From positions 468,031 through 532,030 of the forward strand of contig CAWDLK010000004.1 of NCBI GenBank assembly GCA_963803165.1: a stretch of DNA of 64,000 nt, written 5' to 3'. The stretch is from Changshengia sp963803165. GTDB lineage: Bacteria > Chloroflexota > Dormibacteria > Aeolococcales > Aeolococcaceae. A program made the position numbers and the translations under genes. Below, one piece after another: positions 24,887 through 33,709 of the stretch. The notes below the pieces were generated by a model that was not told the DNA's origin, searched no databases, and saw only the letters and a list, made by a program, of their open reading frames with translations. Position 1 is the stretch's first letter, and the number at the start of each line of letters is the position of its first letter.

Positions 24887-25972
24887 GTGGCATTCGGCGG
24901 CGCCTCGCCGCTTCCCGCCGACTCGCCCGGCATCGTGGACAGGAAGGCGGAGCACATCCGGATCAACCTCGAGGAGGATGTCCACGCCAAGGGCGTGACC
25001 ACGGGGTTCGAGCGCTACCGATTCGTCCCGCGTGCCCTGCCCGAGATCGACCTCGACGCGGTCAGCCTGGAGACGTCGTTCCTGGGGCGGCGGCTGGAGG
25101 CCCCGCTGCTCTTCTCGTGCATGACCGGCGGCACGGTCCAGGCCCGGCAGATCAACCGCACCCTGGCCGCGGCGGCGCAGCGCCACCGCGTGGCCATGGG
25201 GCTCGGCTCGTGCCGGGTGCTGATCGAGCACCCGGAGGTGCTGCCCACCTTCGCGGTCCGCGAGCTCTGCCCCGACGTCCCCCTGCTCGCCAACCTCGGC
25301 GCGGTGCAGCTCAACCTCGGTGTGGGCGCCGACGCCTGCCGGCGGATCGTCGAGCAGCTCGAGGCCGACGCCCTGGTCCTCCACCTCAACCCTCTCCAGG
25401 AGGCGCTCCAGCCCGAGGGCGACACGTGCTTCGCCGGGCTCCTCGCGAGGATCGAGGCGCTCTGCGGCTCGCTGGGGGTCCCGGTGATCGTCAAGGAGGT
25501 CGGTTGGGGCATCGCGCCGGACCAGGTGGCGGCGCTCTTCGACGCCGGCGTCGCCGCGGTCGACGTGGCCGGCGCCGGGGGCACCTCCTGGAGTGAGGTG
25601 GAGCGGCACCGCATCGCCGACCCGGTGCGAGCCCGGGTGGCGGCGGCCTTCGCCGACTGGGGGCTGCCCACCGCCGACGCCGTCCGTCTGGCCCGGCAGG
25701 CCGCCCCCGAGGGGACCGTGATCGCCAGCGGGGGGATACGGAGCGGGGTCGAGGTGGCCCTGGCGGTCGCACTGGGCGCCGACCTGGCGGGCATCGCCGG
25801 GGCGATGCTGCGCGCCGCCGCGGAGGGTGCGGAGGCGCTCGACGCCGCCGTGACCGAGATCATGGACACGCTGCGCATCACCATGTTCTGCACCGGCGCC
25901 CCCGACCTCGGCAGCCTCTTCCGGGATGCCCGGCTGGTACCCCACGCCGCAGGCGGAGCGGGCGTGCCGTGA
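24887..25972 (+). CDS. fni: type 2 isopentenyl-diphosphate delta-isomerase
   Basis: FMN- and NADPH-dependent isomerase that interconverts IPP and DMAPP, supplying both C5 units to the prenyl synthase upstream. Its 361 residues match the family. Diagnostic segments are RKAEHIRINLEEDV at the start, FSCMTGGTVQARQINRTLA, ALVLHLNPLQEALQPEGD, VIVKEVGWGI (Lys binding) and IASGGIRSGVEVALAVALGA, the FMN phosphate site. The GTG at 24887 lies 149 bp after the prenyl synthase stop. Its TGA overlaps the GTG of the HpnC-HpnD gene (GTGA), coupling it to squalene synthesis. Confidence 0.93.
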   Translation: MAFGGASPLPADSPGIVDRKAEHIRINLEEDVHAKGVTTGFERYRFVPRALPEIDLDAVSLETSFLGRRLEAPLLFSCMTGGTVQARQINRTLAAAAQRHRVAMGLGSCRVLIEHPEVLPTFAVRELCPDVPLLANLGAVQLNLGVGADACRRIVEQLEADALVLHLNPLQEALQPEGDTCFAGLLARIEALCGSLGVPVIVKEVGWGIAPDQVAALFDAGVAAVDVAGAGGTSWSEVERHRIADPVRARVAAAFADWGLPTADAVRLARQAAPEGTVIASGGIRSGVEVALAVALGADLAGIAGAMLRAAAEGAEALDAAVTEIMDTLRITMFCTGAPDLGSLFRDARLVPHAAGGAGVP

Positions 25973-27735
25973 GCGCCACCGTCCGCGCCGGCGGGCCGGA
26001 GCTCGGCCGGCGGGAGGCGGACGCCCTCTGCCGGCGGATGGCACGGCGCCACTACGAGAACTTCTCGGTCGCCTCTCTGCTGGTGCCCCGGCCGCTCCGG
26101 CTCCACCTGGCCCGGATCTACGCCTACTGCCGGACCACCGACGACCTCGGCGACGAGAGCGGCGGCGACGCCCTCTGGCGGCTGCAGCTGTGGCGGTCCG
26201 AGGTCGAGGCGATGCTCGCGGGCCGGCCCCCGGTCCATCCCGTGCTGGTCGCCCTGGCCGACACCGTGGACCGGTTCCGGATCCCGGCCGAGCCCTTCCT
26301 CGACCTGATCGCCGCCAACGTGCAGGACCAGAGTGTCGGCGCCTACCCCACCTGGGAGGAGCTGCGCGCCTACTGCATGCTCTCCGCCGCCCCGGTCGGC
26401 CGGATGGTGCTGCGCCTCTTCGAGGTCGCCGACCCGCGGGCGGTGACCCTCTCCGACGACGTCTGCATCGGACTGCAGCTGGCCAACTTCGCCCAGGACG
26501 TCGCCGTCGACCGGGCCAAGGGGCGCACCTATCTGATCCAATCCGAGGTGGAGCGTCTCGGCCTCGCCGGCGCGGTGGAGGCCATGTGCGAGCGGGCCCT
26601 GGGCCTGCTCGGGTCGGGCCGCGAGCTGGAGCGGCTCCCCATGCCGGGACGGCTCCGCCTCCAGCTCAGCCTCTACCGCAGGGGTGGGGAGGCGATCATC
26701 GAGGCCATCCGGCGCGAGGGTTTCCGGACCGACCTCCGCCGGCCCCGGGTCTCCACCTCGACCAAGCTGCGCCTGGTCGCCACCGCCCTCTCCGGGGGAG
26801 GGCCGGAGGGCGGGGGCCGGCGGGCCGCGGCCACGGCGGAGGGCGCTTGCCCGGGCCGGGGCGGAGCGGACGGCTCCCTCGCCGCCGCCGAGCGCTACTG
26901 CCAGCGGATGGCGCGCCGCGAGGCGGGCAACTTCTACTGGGGCTTCATCGCGCTGCCCCGCACCCAGCGGATCTCCATCTACGCGCTCTACGACTTCGCC
27001 CGCCAGATCGACGACGCCACCGACGGACCGGGGGTGACCGACGCCGACGTCCAGCTCGCCGCGCAGCGGCGCCGGCTGCGCACGGCCCTCGCCGGCACCC
27101 CGGGTGACGACCCGGTCATGCAGGTGCTCGCCCGCGCGGTGCGCCGCCACCGCATCCCCGCATCGGAGCTGGAGGAGCTGGTGAGCGGGGTGGAGATGGA
27201 CCTCCGCCAGAACCGCTACGCCACCTGGGAGGAGCTGCGCGGGTACTGCCAGCTGGTCGCCGGGGTGGTGGGCCGGATGTGCGTGCGCATCTTCGGCTTC
27301 CAGGGCGACGGAGCCCTGGAGCGCGCCGACTCGCTCGGGGCGGCGCTCCAGCTCATCAACATCCTGCGCGACGTCCGCGAGGACGCCTCCATGGGCCGCG
27401 TGTACCTTCCCCAAGCCGACCTGGCCCGCTTCGGCGTCTCCGACGCCGCCGTGCTGGCCGGTGACCCCGATGGCGCGTGGACCTCGCTGGTCGAGTTCGA
27501 GGCCGCCCGCGCCCGCCGCCTCTACGCCGCCGGGATCGAGGTCTGCCGGCACATCCCCGGCCCCGCCCGGGCCTGCGTGCACACCATGGCCGGGATCTAC
27601 AGCGGGATCCTCGACCGGATCGAGGCGGACCCGGAGCTGCCGCTCCGCCAGCGGGTGCGGCTCTCCAGCGGGGAGAAGGCCGAGGTGATGCTGCGCTCCT
27701 GGGTGGCGTCCGCCACCGCGGGGCTGGCGCGATGA
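25969..27735 (+). CDS. hpnC-hpnD: fused HpnC-HpnD squalene/phytoene synthase-like protein
   Basis: One 588-residue chain holding two complete squalene/phytoene synthase domains. Domain 1 (about 1-274) matches HpnC, the hydroxysqualene synthase: HYENFSVASLLVPRPLR, D58-D59-x2-D62 in CRTTDDLGDES, and NFAQDVAVDRAKGRTYL. A Gly/Arg-rich linker spans about 275-303. Domain 2 (about 304-588) matches HpnD, presqualene diphosphate synthase: NFYWGFIALPRTQR, D348-D349-x2-D352 in RQIDDATD, and NILRDVREDASMGRVYLP. Two FPP are joined to presqualene diphosphate by HpnD and hydrated to hydroxysqualene by HpnC, so the fusion would pass the intermediate within one chain. HpnC and HpnD are normally separate neighbouring genes. 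It overlaps its neighbours by GTGA and ATGA. Confidence 0.92.
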   Translation: MSATVRAGGPELGRREADALCRRMARRHYENFSVASLLVPRPLRLHLARIYAYCRTTDDLGDESGGDALWRLQLWRSEVEAMLAGRPPVHPVLVALADTVDRFRIPAEPFLDLIAANVQDQSVGAYPTWEELRAYCMLSAAPVGRMVLRLFEVADPRAVTLSDDVCIGLQLANFAQDVAVDRAKGRTYLIQSEVERLGLAGAVEAMCERALGLLGSGRELERLPMPGRLRLQLSLYRRGGEAIIEAIRREGFRTDLRRPRVSTSTKLRLVATALSGGGPEGGGRRAAATAEGACPGRGGADGSLAAAERYCQRMARREAGNFYWGFIALPRTQRISIYALYDFARQIDDATDGPGVTDADVQLAAQRRRLRTALAGTPGDDPVMQVLARAVRRHRIPASELEELVSGVEMDLRQNRYATWEELRGYCQLVAGVVGRMCVRIFGFQGDGALERADSLGAALQLINILRDVREDASMGRVYLPQADLARFGVSDAAVLAGDPDGAWTSLVEFEAARARRLYAAGIEVCRHIPGPARACVHTMAGIYSGILDRIEADPELPLRQRVRLSSGEKAEVMLRSWVASATAGLAR

Positions 27736-29156
27736 GCCTGCGCCTCAGCAAGGCGGGAGCGGCGCTCCCGGTGCGAGCGGGCACCTCCGAGGCGCGAGCG
27801 CACTCGCGCGCAGACGTGGCCGCGCCACCCCGGCCACGGCGTGCCAGCGGCCGGACCGCGAGCGAGGTGACCGCACTGCCCGCCGCGCATGTGGCGGTGG
27901 TCGGAGCCGGTCTCGCGGGCCTGGCGGCCGCCCTGGAGCTGAAGCGGCACGGCTTCCGGGTGACGCTGCTGGAGCGCAGCCGGCTGCTCGGCGGCAAGAC
28001 CACCTCGTTCCCGATCGGCGACGTCGAGATGGACAGCGGCCAGCACGCCATCCTCGGCTGCTACACCAGCTTCCTGGAGCTCACCGAGGAGCTGGGGATG
28101 CGCGGCGACCTCCGCCTCCAGGAGCGTTTCGACGTGGTGATGCTCTCCGACCGGGGACGCGCCCGGCTCCGCGCACTCCGCCTTCCCGCCCCGCTGCACC
28201 TGGCCCTCCCCTTCCTGCGCTGCCGCGCCCTCACCCTGCGAGCCCGGCTGCAGGTGCCGCGCGCGCTGCTCGCGGCCCGCCGCCGGCATCGCGACGAGGA
28301 GGAGCGGACCTTCGCCGACTGGCTGAGCCGCCACGGCCAGGGGGAGCAGGCGCGCCGGGGCTTCTGGGAGCCCTTCCTCATCCCCGCCCTCAACGCACCC
28401 TTCGACCGAGTGAGCGCCGCCGCCGCTCTCATGGTGGTCCGGACCGCGCTGCTCGGCAATCGCGACGCCGCGCGGATCGGGCTTGCCACGGTGCCCCTCG
28501 CCCGCTTCGCGGAGCGGGCGGCCGAGAGGTGCGACGAGGTGCGGCTGCGCACCCCGGTGACCGGGCTGGTCGTCGAGGGCGGGAGGCTCCGCGGCCTGCG
28601 GGCGGGAGACGCGGAGATCGGCGTCGACGCCGCCGTCCTCGCCGTGCCCCCGGACCGGCTCCTTCGCTTCGCCGGCGCCGACGCGCTCGGGGTCACCGGC
28701 CTCGACCGGTTCGTCACCCAGCCCATCGTCGACGTTCATCTCTGGTACGACCGCGGTCCCGCGGACCTGGACTTCGCCGCGGTGATCGGCTCCCCGGTGC
28801 AGTGGATCTTCGCCAAGGGGCCGGGCTACGTCTGCTGCAGCCTGAGCAGCGCGGAGGACCTCATCCTGCAGCCCGAGGAGCGCCTGGTCGCCCTCGCCGA
28901 CGGCGAGCTTCGCGCCCGCCTCCCCGAGCTCGACGGGGCCCGGCTGCTGCACGGGGTCGCCATCCGCGACCCGGAGGCGACCTTCGTGCCCGCTCCGGGG
29001 CTGCACCGCCCCGGCCCGGCAACCGCTCTCGACAACGCGGTCCTCGCCGGGTGCTGGACAGACACCGGCTGGCCGGCGACCATGGAGGGCGCGGTGCGCA
29101 GCGGACGTCAGGCCGCCCGTACCCTGATCGACAGCCTGGTGGCGCGCCATGCGTGA
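27732..29156 (+). CDS. hpnE: HpnE, hydroxysqualene dehydroxylase (FAD-dependent)
   Basis: FAD-dependent amine-oxidase-fold enzyme that reduces hydroxysqualene to squalene, the last step of the HpnCDE route. Its 474 residues start with about 50 variable residues, then the dinucleotide-binding motif VAVVGAGLAGLAAALELKR with the acidic end at LLERS, and the family stretch GGKTTSFPIGDVEMDSGQH. The C-terminal FAD segment is NAVLAGCWTDTGWPATMEGA. The ATG at 27732 overlaps the TGA of the fused synthase (ATGA), which fixes the start. Its end overlaps the cyclase start by 8 bp. Confidence 0.92.
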   Translation: MSLRLSKAGAALPVRAGTSEARAHSRADVAAPPRPRRASGRTASEVTALPAAHVAVVGAGLAGLAAALELKRHGFRVTLLERSRLLGGKTTSFPIGDVEMDSGQHAILGCYTSFLELTEELGMRGDLRLQERFDVVMLSDRGRARLRALRLPAPLHLALPFLRCRALTLRARLQVPRALLAARRRHRDEEERTFADWLSRHGQGEQARRGFWEPFLIPALNAPFDRVSAAAALMVVRTALLGNRDAARIGLATVPLARFAERAAERCDEVRLRTPVTGLVVEGGRLRGLRAGDAEIGVDAAVLAVPPDRLLRFAGADALGVTGLDRFVTQPIVDVHLWYDRGPADLDFAAVIGSPVQWIFAKGPGYVCCSLSSAEDLILQPEERLVALADGELRARLPELDGARLLHGVAIRDPEATFVPAPGLHRPGPATALDNAVLAGCWTDTGWPATMEGAVRSGRQAARTLIDSLVARHA

Positions 29157-31065
29157 CCCGGCCCTGCAGAGCGCGGTCGACTGGCTGCTGGAGCGCCAGG
29201 ACGCGGCCGGATGGTGGACGGCGGAGATGGAGACCAACGTCACCATGACCGCCGAGCACCTGCTGCTCCTCCGCTTCCTCGGCGTCGACCACCACGACAT
29301 CGCCGAGGGCGCCCGGCGGCACCTCCTCGGCAAGCAGCGGCGGGACGGGAGCTGGTCCCTCTACTTCGACGGTCCGGGCGACCTGAGCACGACCATCGAG
29401 GCCTACGTCGCGCTCCGGCTGCTCGGCTGCGAGCCGTCAGACGCGCCGCTCGCGGGGGCGCGCCGCTTCATCCTGGCCCAGGGAGGGCTCGCCCGAGCGC
29501 GGGTCTTCACCAAGCTGTGGCTGGCGCTCTTCGGCCAGTACCCGTGGGACGGGGTGCCCTCGATGCCGCCCGAATTGGTCCATCTGCCGTCGCGCGTGCC
29601 GCTCAACCTCTATGACTTCGCCTGCTGGGCCCGCGGCACCATCGCACCGCTGCTCGTCGTCCTCAGCCGCAAGCCGGTGCGCTCTCTCGGCTTCGGCGTC
29701 CCGGAGCTGGTGGCCCCGGGCACCGACGAGCTGCTGCACCGCGTCCCCGGCTCCGGGGTGTTCTGGTGGCTCGACAAGCTGCAGAAGCTCTACGAGCGGC
29801 TGCCCCTCCAGCCCGGACGCGAGCGCGCCCGGCGTGAGCTCAGCGACTGGATCGTCGACCACCAGGAGCTGGACGGGAGCTGGGGTGGGATCCAGCCGCC
29901 CTGGGTCTACTCGCTGATCGCCCTCCACCTCCAGGGGATGTCCCTCGAGCACCCGGTGATGCGGCTCGGGCTGCGCGGGCTCCACCAGCGCTTCGCCGTC
30001 TCCGACGCCGAGGGCTGGCGGCTCCAGGCCTGCATGTCCCCGGTGTGGGACACCGCCTGGGGAGTGCTCGCGCTGCGCGCCGCGGGGCTGCCCCGCACCC
30101 ATCCCGCCCTCCGTTCCGCGGTCGCGTGGATGCTCGACGAGCAGATCCACGCCGGCGGGGACTGGCAGGTGAAGGTGCCGCTCCGCGAGTGCGAGGGGTG
30201 GGCCTTCGAGTTCGACAACGACATCTACCCGGACATCGACGACACCGCCATCGTGGTGCTGGCCCTGCTCGAGGGCGGCGAGGGCCCGGAGGCACGCGCC
30301 GCCGCGGAGCGGGGAGCGCGCTGGGCCGAGGCGATGCGGTCGAGCAACGGCGCGTGGGGGTCCTTCGACAAGGACAACACCCGGCAGCTCGTCTACCGCA
30401 TCCCCTTCGCCGACTTCGGCGCCATGCTCGACCCGCCCAGCGAGGACGTCACCGCGCACGTGCTCGAGATGCTCGCCGCGCTCGGCCGCGGGACCGCCGA
30501 CCCGGTGGTCCTCGGCGGGCTCCGCTACCTCGCCCGCGAGCAGCGGCCGTGGGGCTCGTGGTACGGGCGCTGGGGGGTCAACCACCTCTACGGCACCTGG
30601 TGCGTGATCTCGGCGCTGGATGCGCTCGGGTGTGGCGGACCCCACCTTCCCCGCGCCGTCGACTGGCTGCTGCGCGTGCAGAACCGGGATGGCGGCTGGG
30701 GCGAGACCTGCCACTCCTACGAGGACGAGAGCTTCGCCGGGGTCGGGGTCAGCACCGCCTCTCAGACGGCGTGGGCGGTGATGGCCCTGCAGCGGGCCGG
30801 CCACGCCGCCCACCCCGCCTGCCGCCGCGGCCTCGGCTTCCTCCGCGACCGGCAGATGGGCGGCACCTGGCCAGAGCCGGAGTTCAGCGGGACCGGCTTC
30901 CCCGGCGACTTCTACCTCAACTACGGGATGTATCGCCACCTCTTCCCCACCATGGCCCTGGGGATGGCGGCGGGTCGGGAGCCGGCCGCCGCGATGAACG
31001 GGAGCGGTGGGGAGCGCACCCGGACCGCGCCGCCGGCGGCGGCCACCCGGAGGGCGGCCCGATGA
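29149..31065 (+). CDS. shc: squalene-hopene cyclase
   Basis: Monotopic membrane enzyme that cyclises squalene to hopene/hopanol. Normal length at 638 residues. The catalytic acid motif is D362-x-D364-D365 in YPDIDDTAIVVLAL. Repeated QW motifs are visible, for example RDGSWSLYFDG, ELDGSWGGIQPPW, SSNGAWGSFDKDN, NRDGGWGETCHSYED and MGGTWPEPEFSGTGFPGDF, and the start MRDPALQSAVDWLLERQDAAG is typical. It overlaps hpnE by 8 bp, and its stop overlaps the start of the SRPBCC gene (ATGA). It is the central enzyme of the operon. Confidence 0.95.
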   Translation: MRDPALQSAVDWLLERQDAAGWWTAEMETNVTMTAEHLLLLRFLGVDHHDIAEGARRHLLGKQRRDGSWSLYFDGPGDLSTTIEAYVALRLLGCEPSDAPLAGARRFILAQGGLARARVFTKLWLALFGQYPWDGVPSMPPELVHLPSRVPLNLYDFACWARGTIAPLLVVLSRKPVRSLGFGVPELVAPGTDELLHRVPGSGVFWWLDKLQKLYERLPLQPGRERARRELSDWIVDHQELDGSWGGIQPPWVYSLIALHLQGMSLEHPVMRLGLRGLHQRFAVSDAEGWRLQACMSPVWDTAWGVLALRAAGLPRTHPALRSAVAWMLDEQIHAGGDWQVKVPLRECEGWAFEFDNDIYPDIDDTAIVVLALLEGGEGPEARAAAERGARWAEAMRSSNGAWGSFDKDNTRQLVYRIPFADFGAMLDPPSEDVTAHVLEMLAALGRGTADPVVLGGLRYLAREQRPWGSWYGRWGVNHLYGTWCVISALDALGCGGPHLPRAVDWLLRVQNRDGGWGETCHSYEDESFAGVGVSTASQTAWAVMALQRAGHAAHPACRRGLGFLRDRQMGGTWPEPEFSGTGFPGDFYLNYGMYRHLFPTMALGMAAGREPAAAMNGSGGERTRTAPPAAATRRAAR

Positions 31066-31586
31066 TGGTGGCCGAGGCCGGGGTCCTGGTGCGGGCGCCG
31101 CTCCTCACCGTGCGGGAGTCCGTGCTCGACCCCGACTCGTACACGCGGGGGGACACCAAGGTGGGTGCGGTCGAGGTGCGCGAGCGCACCCCCGACGGCA
31201 TGGTGGCGCTCATCCACGGCAACCTCGGGCCCTTCCGCTCCGCCATCCTGGCGCGCTACACGGTGCGCGGCGACCACGTCGAGCTGCTCATGCAGCAGGG
31301 GCGGCTGCGCGGCTTCCGCGCCGCCTTCCGGATGTCACCGCGCGACGAGGGGACCTGGCTGGTCCACCGTGAGGAGTACGACTTCGGCTACGGGCCCCTC
31401 GGACCGCTGCTCGACCGGGCGCTGCACCGCTGGGCGCAGGGCACGGTCGAGGCCGAGGTGAACGCGCTGCGCCGCGCCTCCGAGGCGCGTGCCGGACAGC
31501 CGGCAAAGGATCTCGCCATCGCTGGGAGGACGGCTGCCGGGCCGCCCTCCGAGAGCCCCGCCACCCACCCGGACGAGGAGGACTGA
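31062..31586 (+). CDS. SRPBCC-like protein inside the hopanoid operon, function unknown
   Basis: A 174-residue soluble protein. Residues 1-140 look like an SRPBCC (START/polyketide-cyclase) fold: beta strands alternating with VRAPLLTVRESVLDPDSYTR, GNLGPFRSAILARYTV, VHREEYDFGYGPLGPLLDRA, and a long C-terminal helix WAQGTVEAEVNALRRAS. The last about 35 residues are a disordered Pro/Ser tail. Such folds bind hydrophobic ligands in a central pocket. Its ATG overlaps the squalene-hopene cyclase stop, and HpnH starts 3 bp later, so it is surely expressed with hopanoid enzymes. I infer a lipid-binding, carrier or accessory role between cyclisation and adenosylation. This is not a standard hpn gene to my knowledge. 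Confidence 0.7.
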   Translation: MMVAEAGVLVRAPLLTVRESVLDPDSYTRGDTKVGAVEVRERTPDGMVALIHGNLGPFRSAILARYTVRGDHVELLMQQGRLRGFRAAFRMSPRDEGTWLVHREEYDFGYGPLGPLLDRALHRWAQGTVEAEVNALRRASEARAGQPAKDLAIAGRTAAGPPSESPATHPDEED

Positions 31587-31589
31587 CCC

Positions 31590-32696
31590 ATGGCTGTCCC
31601 GCTCCGCCAGACCATCAAGGTGGGCGGCTACCTGATGCAGCAGCGGCTCCGCAAGAACGAGAAGTACGCCCTGGTGCTCCAGCTCGAGCCCCTCTACCAG
31701 TGCAACCTCGCCTGCGTCGGTTGCGGCAAGATCCAGCATCCCGACGACATCCTGGCCCGCCGGCTCAGCGTCGAGCAGTGCGTGGCCGCGGTCGAGGAGT
31801 GCGGCGCGCCCATGGTCTCCATCGCCGGCGGCGAGCCGCTGGTGCACAGGGAGATCCACAAGATCGTCGAGGCGCTGGTGGCCCGCAAGCGCTACGTCTA
31901 CCTCTGCACCAACGCGCTGCTGCTGGAGAAGAAGCTCGACCTCTTCACCCCCTCCCCCTACTTCTCCTTCTCCATCCACATCGACGGCCTGCGCGAGCGC
32001 CACGACGCGTCGGTGAGCCGCCGCGGCACCTTCGACAAGGCGGTGGCGGCGGCCCGCGAGGCCAAGCGGCGCGGCTTCCGGGTCACCACCAACACCACCT
32101 TCTTCGACATGGACAGCGCCCAGTCGATCCGCGAGGTGCTCGACTACCTCAACGACGACCTCCAGGTCGACGTGATGCAGATCTCCCCCGGCTACGCCTA
32201 CGAGAAGGCCCCCGACCAGGAGCACTGGCTGCAGGTGGAGAAGACCCACAAGCTCTTCCGCGACGCCTTCGCCGACGGCCGCCGCAAGCACTGGCGGCTC
32301 AACCACTCGCCGCTCTTCCTCGACTTCCTGGAGGGCAAGGTCGACTTCCAGTGCACGGCCTGGGGGATCCCCTGCTACTCGGTCTTCGGCTGGCAGAAGC
32401 CCTGCTACCTGATGGCCGACGGCTACCTCTCCTCCTACCGGGAGCTGCTGGAGACCACCGATTGGGAGAGCTACGGACGCGGGCGCGACCCACGCTGCGC
32501 CAACTGCATGGCCCACTGCGGCTACGAGCCGACCGCGGTGACGGCCAGCTCGGCCTCGCTCAAGGAGGGGCTGCGGGCCGCCGGGGACGCGCTCCGGGGT
32601 GGTCTCGCCAACGTGAGCTGGAAGGGCCGGATCAGCTCCCCACCCCGCGATCCCGGGGGCAGCGAGTCCGCGGAGGAGGAGCGGGAGATCGCGTGA
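31590..32696 (+). CDS. hpnH: HpnH, adenosylhopane synthase (radical SAM)
   Basis: Radical SAM enzyme that adds a 5'-deoxyadenosyl group to hopene, giving adenosylhopane, the first step of side-chain extension. The [4Fe-4S] ligands are Cys38-x3-Cys42-x2-Cys45 in YQCNLACVGCGK. The family start is MAVPLRQTIKVGGYLMQQRL, with the SAM-binding GGEPLVH stretch. C-terminal cysteines (GRGRDPRCANCMAHCGYEP) form the HpnH-type tail. Its length of 368 residues is slightly above the usual 330-ish because of a polar tail. It lies 3 bp after the SRPBCC gene. Confidence 0.94.
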   Translation: MAVPLRQTIKVGGYLMQQRLRKNEKYALVLQLEPLYQCNLACVGCGKIQHPDDILARRLSVEQCVAAVEECGAPMVSIAGGEPLVHREIHKIVEALVARKRYVYLCTNALLLEKKLDLFTPSPYFSFSIHIDGLRERHDASVSRRGTFDKAVAAAREAKRRGFRVTTNTTFFDMDSAQSIREVLDYLNDDLQVDVMQISPGYAYEKAPDQEHWLQVEKTHKLFRDAFADGRRKHWRLNHSPLFLDFLEGKVDFQCTAWGIPCYSVFGWQKPCYLMADGYLSSYRELLETTDWESYGRGRDPRCANCMAHCGYEPTAVTASSASLKEGLRAAGDALRGGLANVSWKGRISSPPRDPGGSESAEEEREIA

Positions 32697-32721
32697 GTGG
32701 AATGACAGCGGAGCAACCCAC

Positions 32722-33699
32722 GTGAGCGATCAGGTCTTCCTCACCGGCGCCACGGGGTTCGTGGGCGGCCACGTCCTCGACGCCCTGCTCGCGTCGGGGT
32801 ATTCCGTGAAGGCACTGGTGCGCGGGTCACCCTCGCGGCTGACGGCGCGTCCCGGGCTCACCGTGGTGAGCGGGGACGTGCGCGACGGCGGTGCTCTGGC
32901 GCCGGCGCTGCGCGGCTGCCGCCACCTGGTCCACGTGGCGGCGGCCTACTCCTTCGCCCCCCGCGACCGCGCCGAGATGGAGGCGGTCAACGTGGCGGGC
33001 ACCCGCAGCCTGCTGGAGGCGGCACGTCTCGCCGGGGTCGAGAAGGCGGTGGTGACCTCGAGCTCCGCCACCGTGGGGCCGCTCCGCGGCGGACGGCTGG
33101 CCACCGAGAGCGACTGGGCCGAGGACCACCCCGGCCTCGGCTATCACGCCTCCAAGGTGCGCCAGGAGCGCGCCGCGCTGCGAGCCAACCTGCCGGTGGT
33201 GACGGTGCTGCCCACCGCGCCCATCGGCCCCGGCGACGCCCGGCCGACGCCCACCGGCCAGATCATCGTCGACGTGATGCGCGGCCGCATCCCCGCGTAC
33301 CTCGACGGCGCCATGAACCTGGTGGCGGTCGAGGACGTCGCGCGCGCCCACGTGCTGGCACTGGAGCGGGGGCGTCCGGGGGAACGCTACCTGGCGGGGG
33401 GCAGCAACCTGAGCCTCGGGGAGGTGATGGAGCTCTTCGCCCGCCACGCCGGCACCCGGCCGCCGGGGTGGCGGATGCCCTACCCGCTGGCGCTGACCGC
33501 CGCCCTCCTCGACGAGGCCCGCTGCCGGCTGGTCCCGGGGGCGCGGCCGCGCATCCCCCTCGAGGGGGTGCGCATGGGCCGCGAACGGATGATGGTGCGC
33601 ATCGACAAGGCGAAGGACGACCTCGGCTACCGTCCCACCTCGGTGGAGGACGCGGCCGGCCGGGCGGTGGCCTGGTACCGAGCCCACGGCTACGCCTGA
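32722..33699 (+). CDS. hpnA: HpnA, hopanoid-associated sugar epimerase
   Basis: NAD(P)-dependent extended short-chain dehydrogenase of 325 residues, the hopanoid-associated sugar epimerase family. Nucleotide binding is shown by VFLTGATGFVGGHVLDALL, the catalytic Tyr-x3-Lys by GYHASKVRQE, and the family-specific segments are VVTVLPTAPIGPGDARPTPTGQ and AVEDVARAHVLALERG. The start is GTG at 32722, 25 bp after hpnH, at the tip of the nucleotide-binding strand. HpnA is nearly always found with hopanoid genes, but its precise substrate is not settled. Confidence 0.9.
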   Translation: MSDQVFLTGATGFVGGHVLDALLASGYSVKALVRGSPSRLTARPGLTVVSGDVRDGGALAPALRGCRHLVHVAAAYSFAPRDRAEMEAVNVAGTRSLLEAARLAGVEKAVVTSSSATVGPLRGGRLATESDWAEDHPGLGYHASKVRQERAALRANLPVVTVLPTAPIGPGDARPTPTGQIIVDVMRGRIPAYLDGAMNLVAVEDVARAHVLALERGRPGERYLAGGSNLSLGEVMELFARHAGTRPPGWRMPYPLALTAALLDEARCRLVPGARPRIPLEGVRMGRERMMVRIDKAKDDLGYRPTSVEDAAGRAVAWYRAHGYA

Positions 33700-33709
33700 C
33701 GGTCCGGGC

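Noticed and set aside
25015..27582. Long antisense open frame opposite the isomerase and HpnCD genes
   Set aside because: Low-complexity translation with no motif, opposite two clearly recognised enzymes; a GC artefact.
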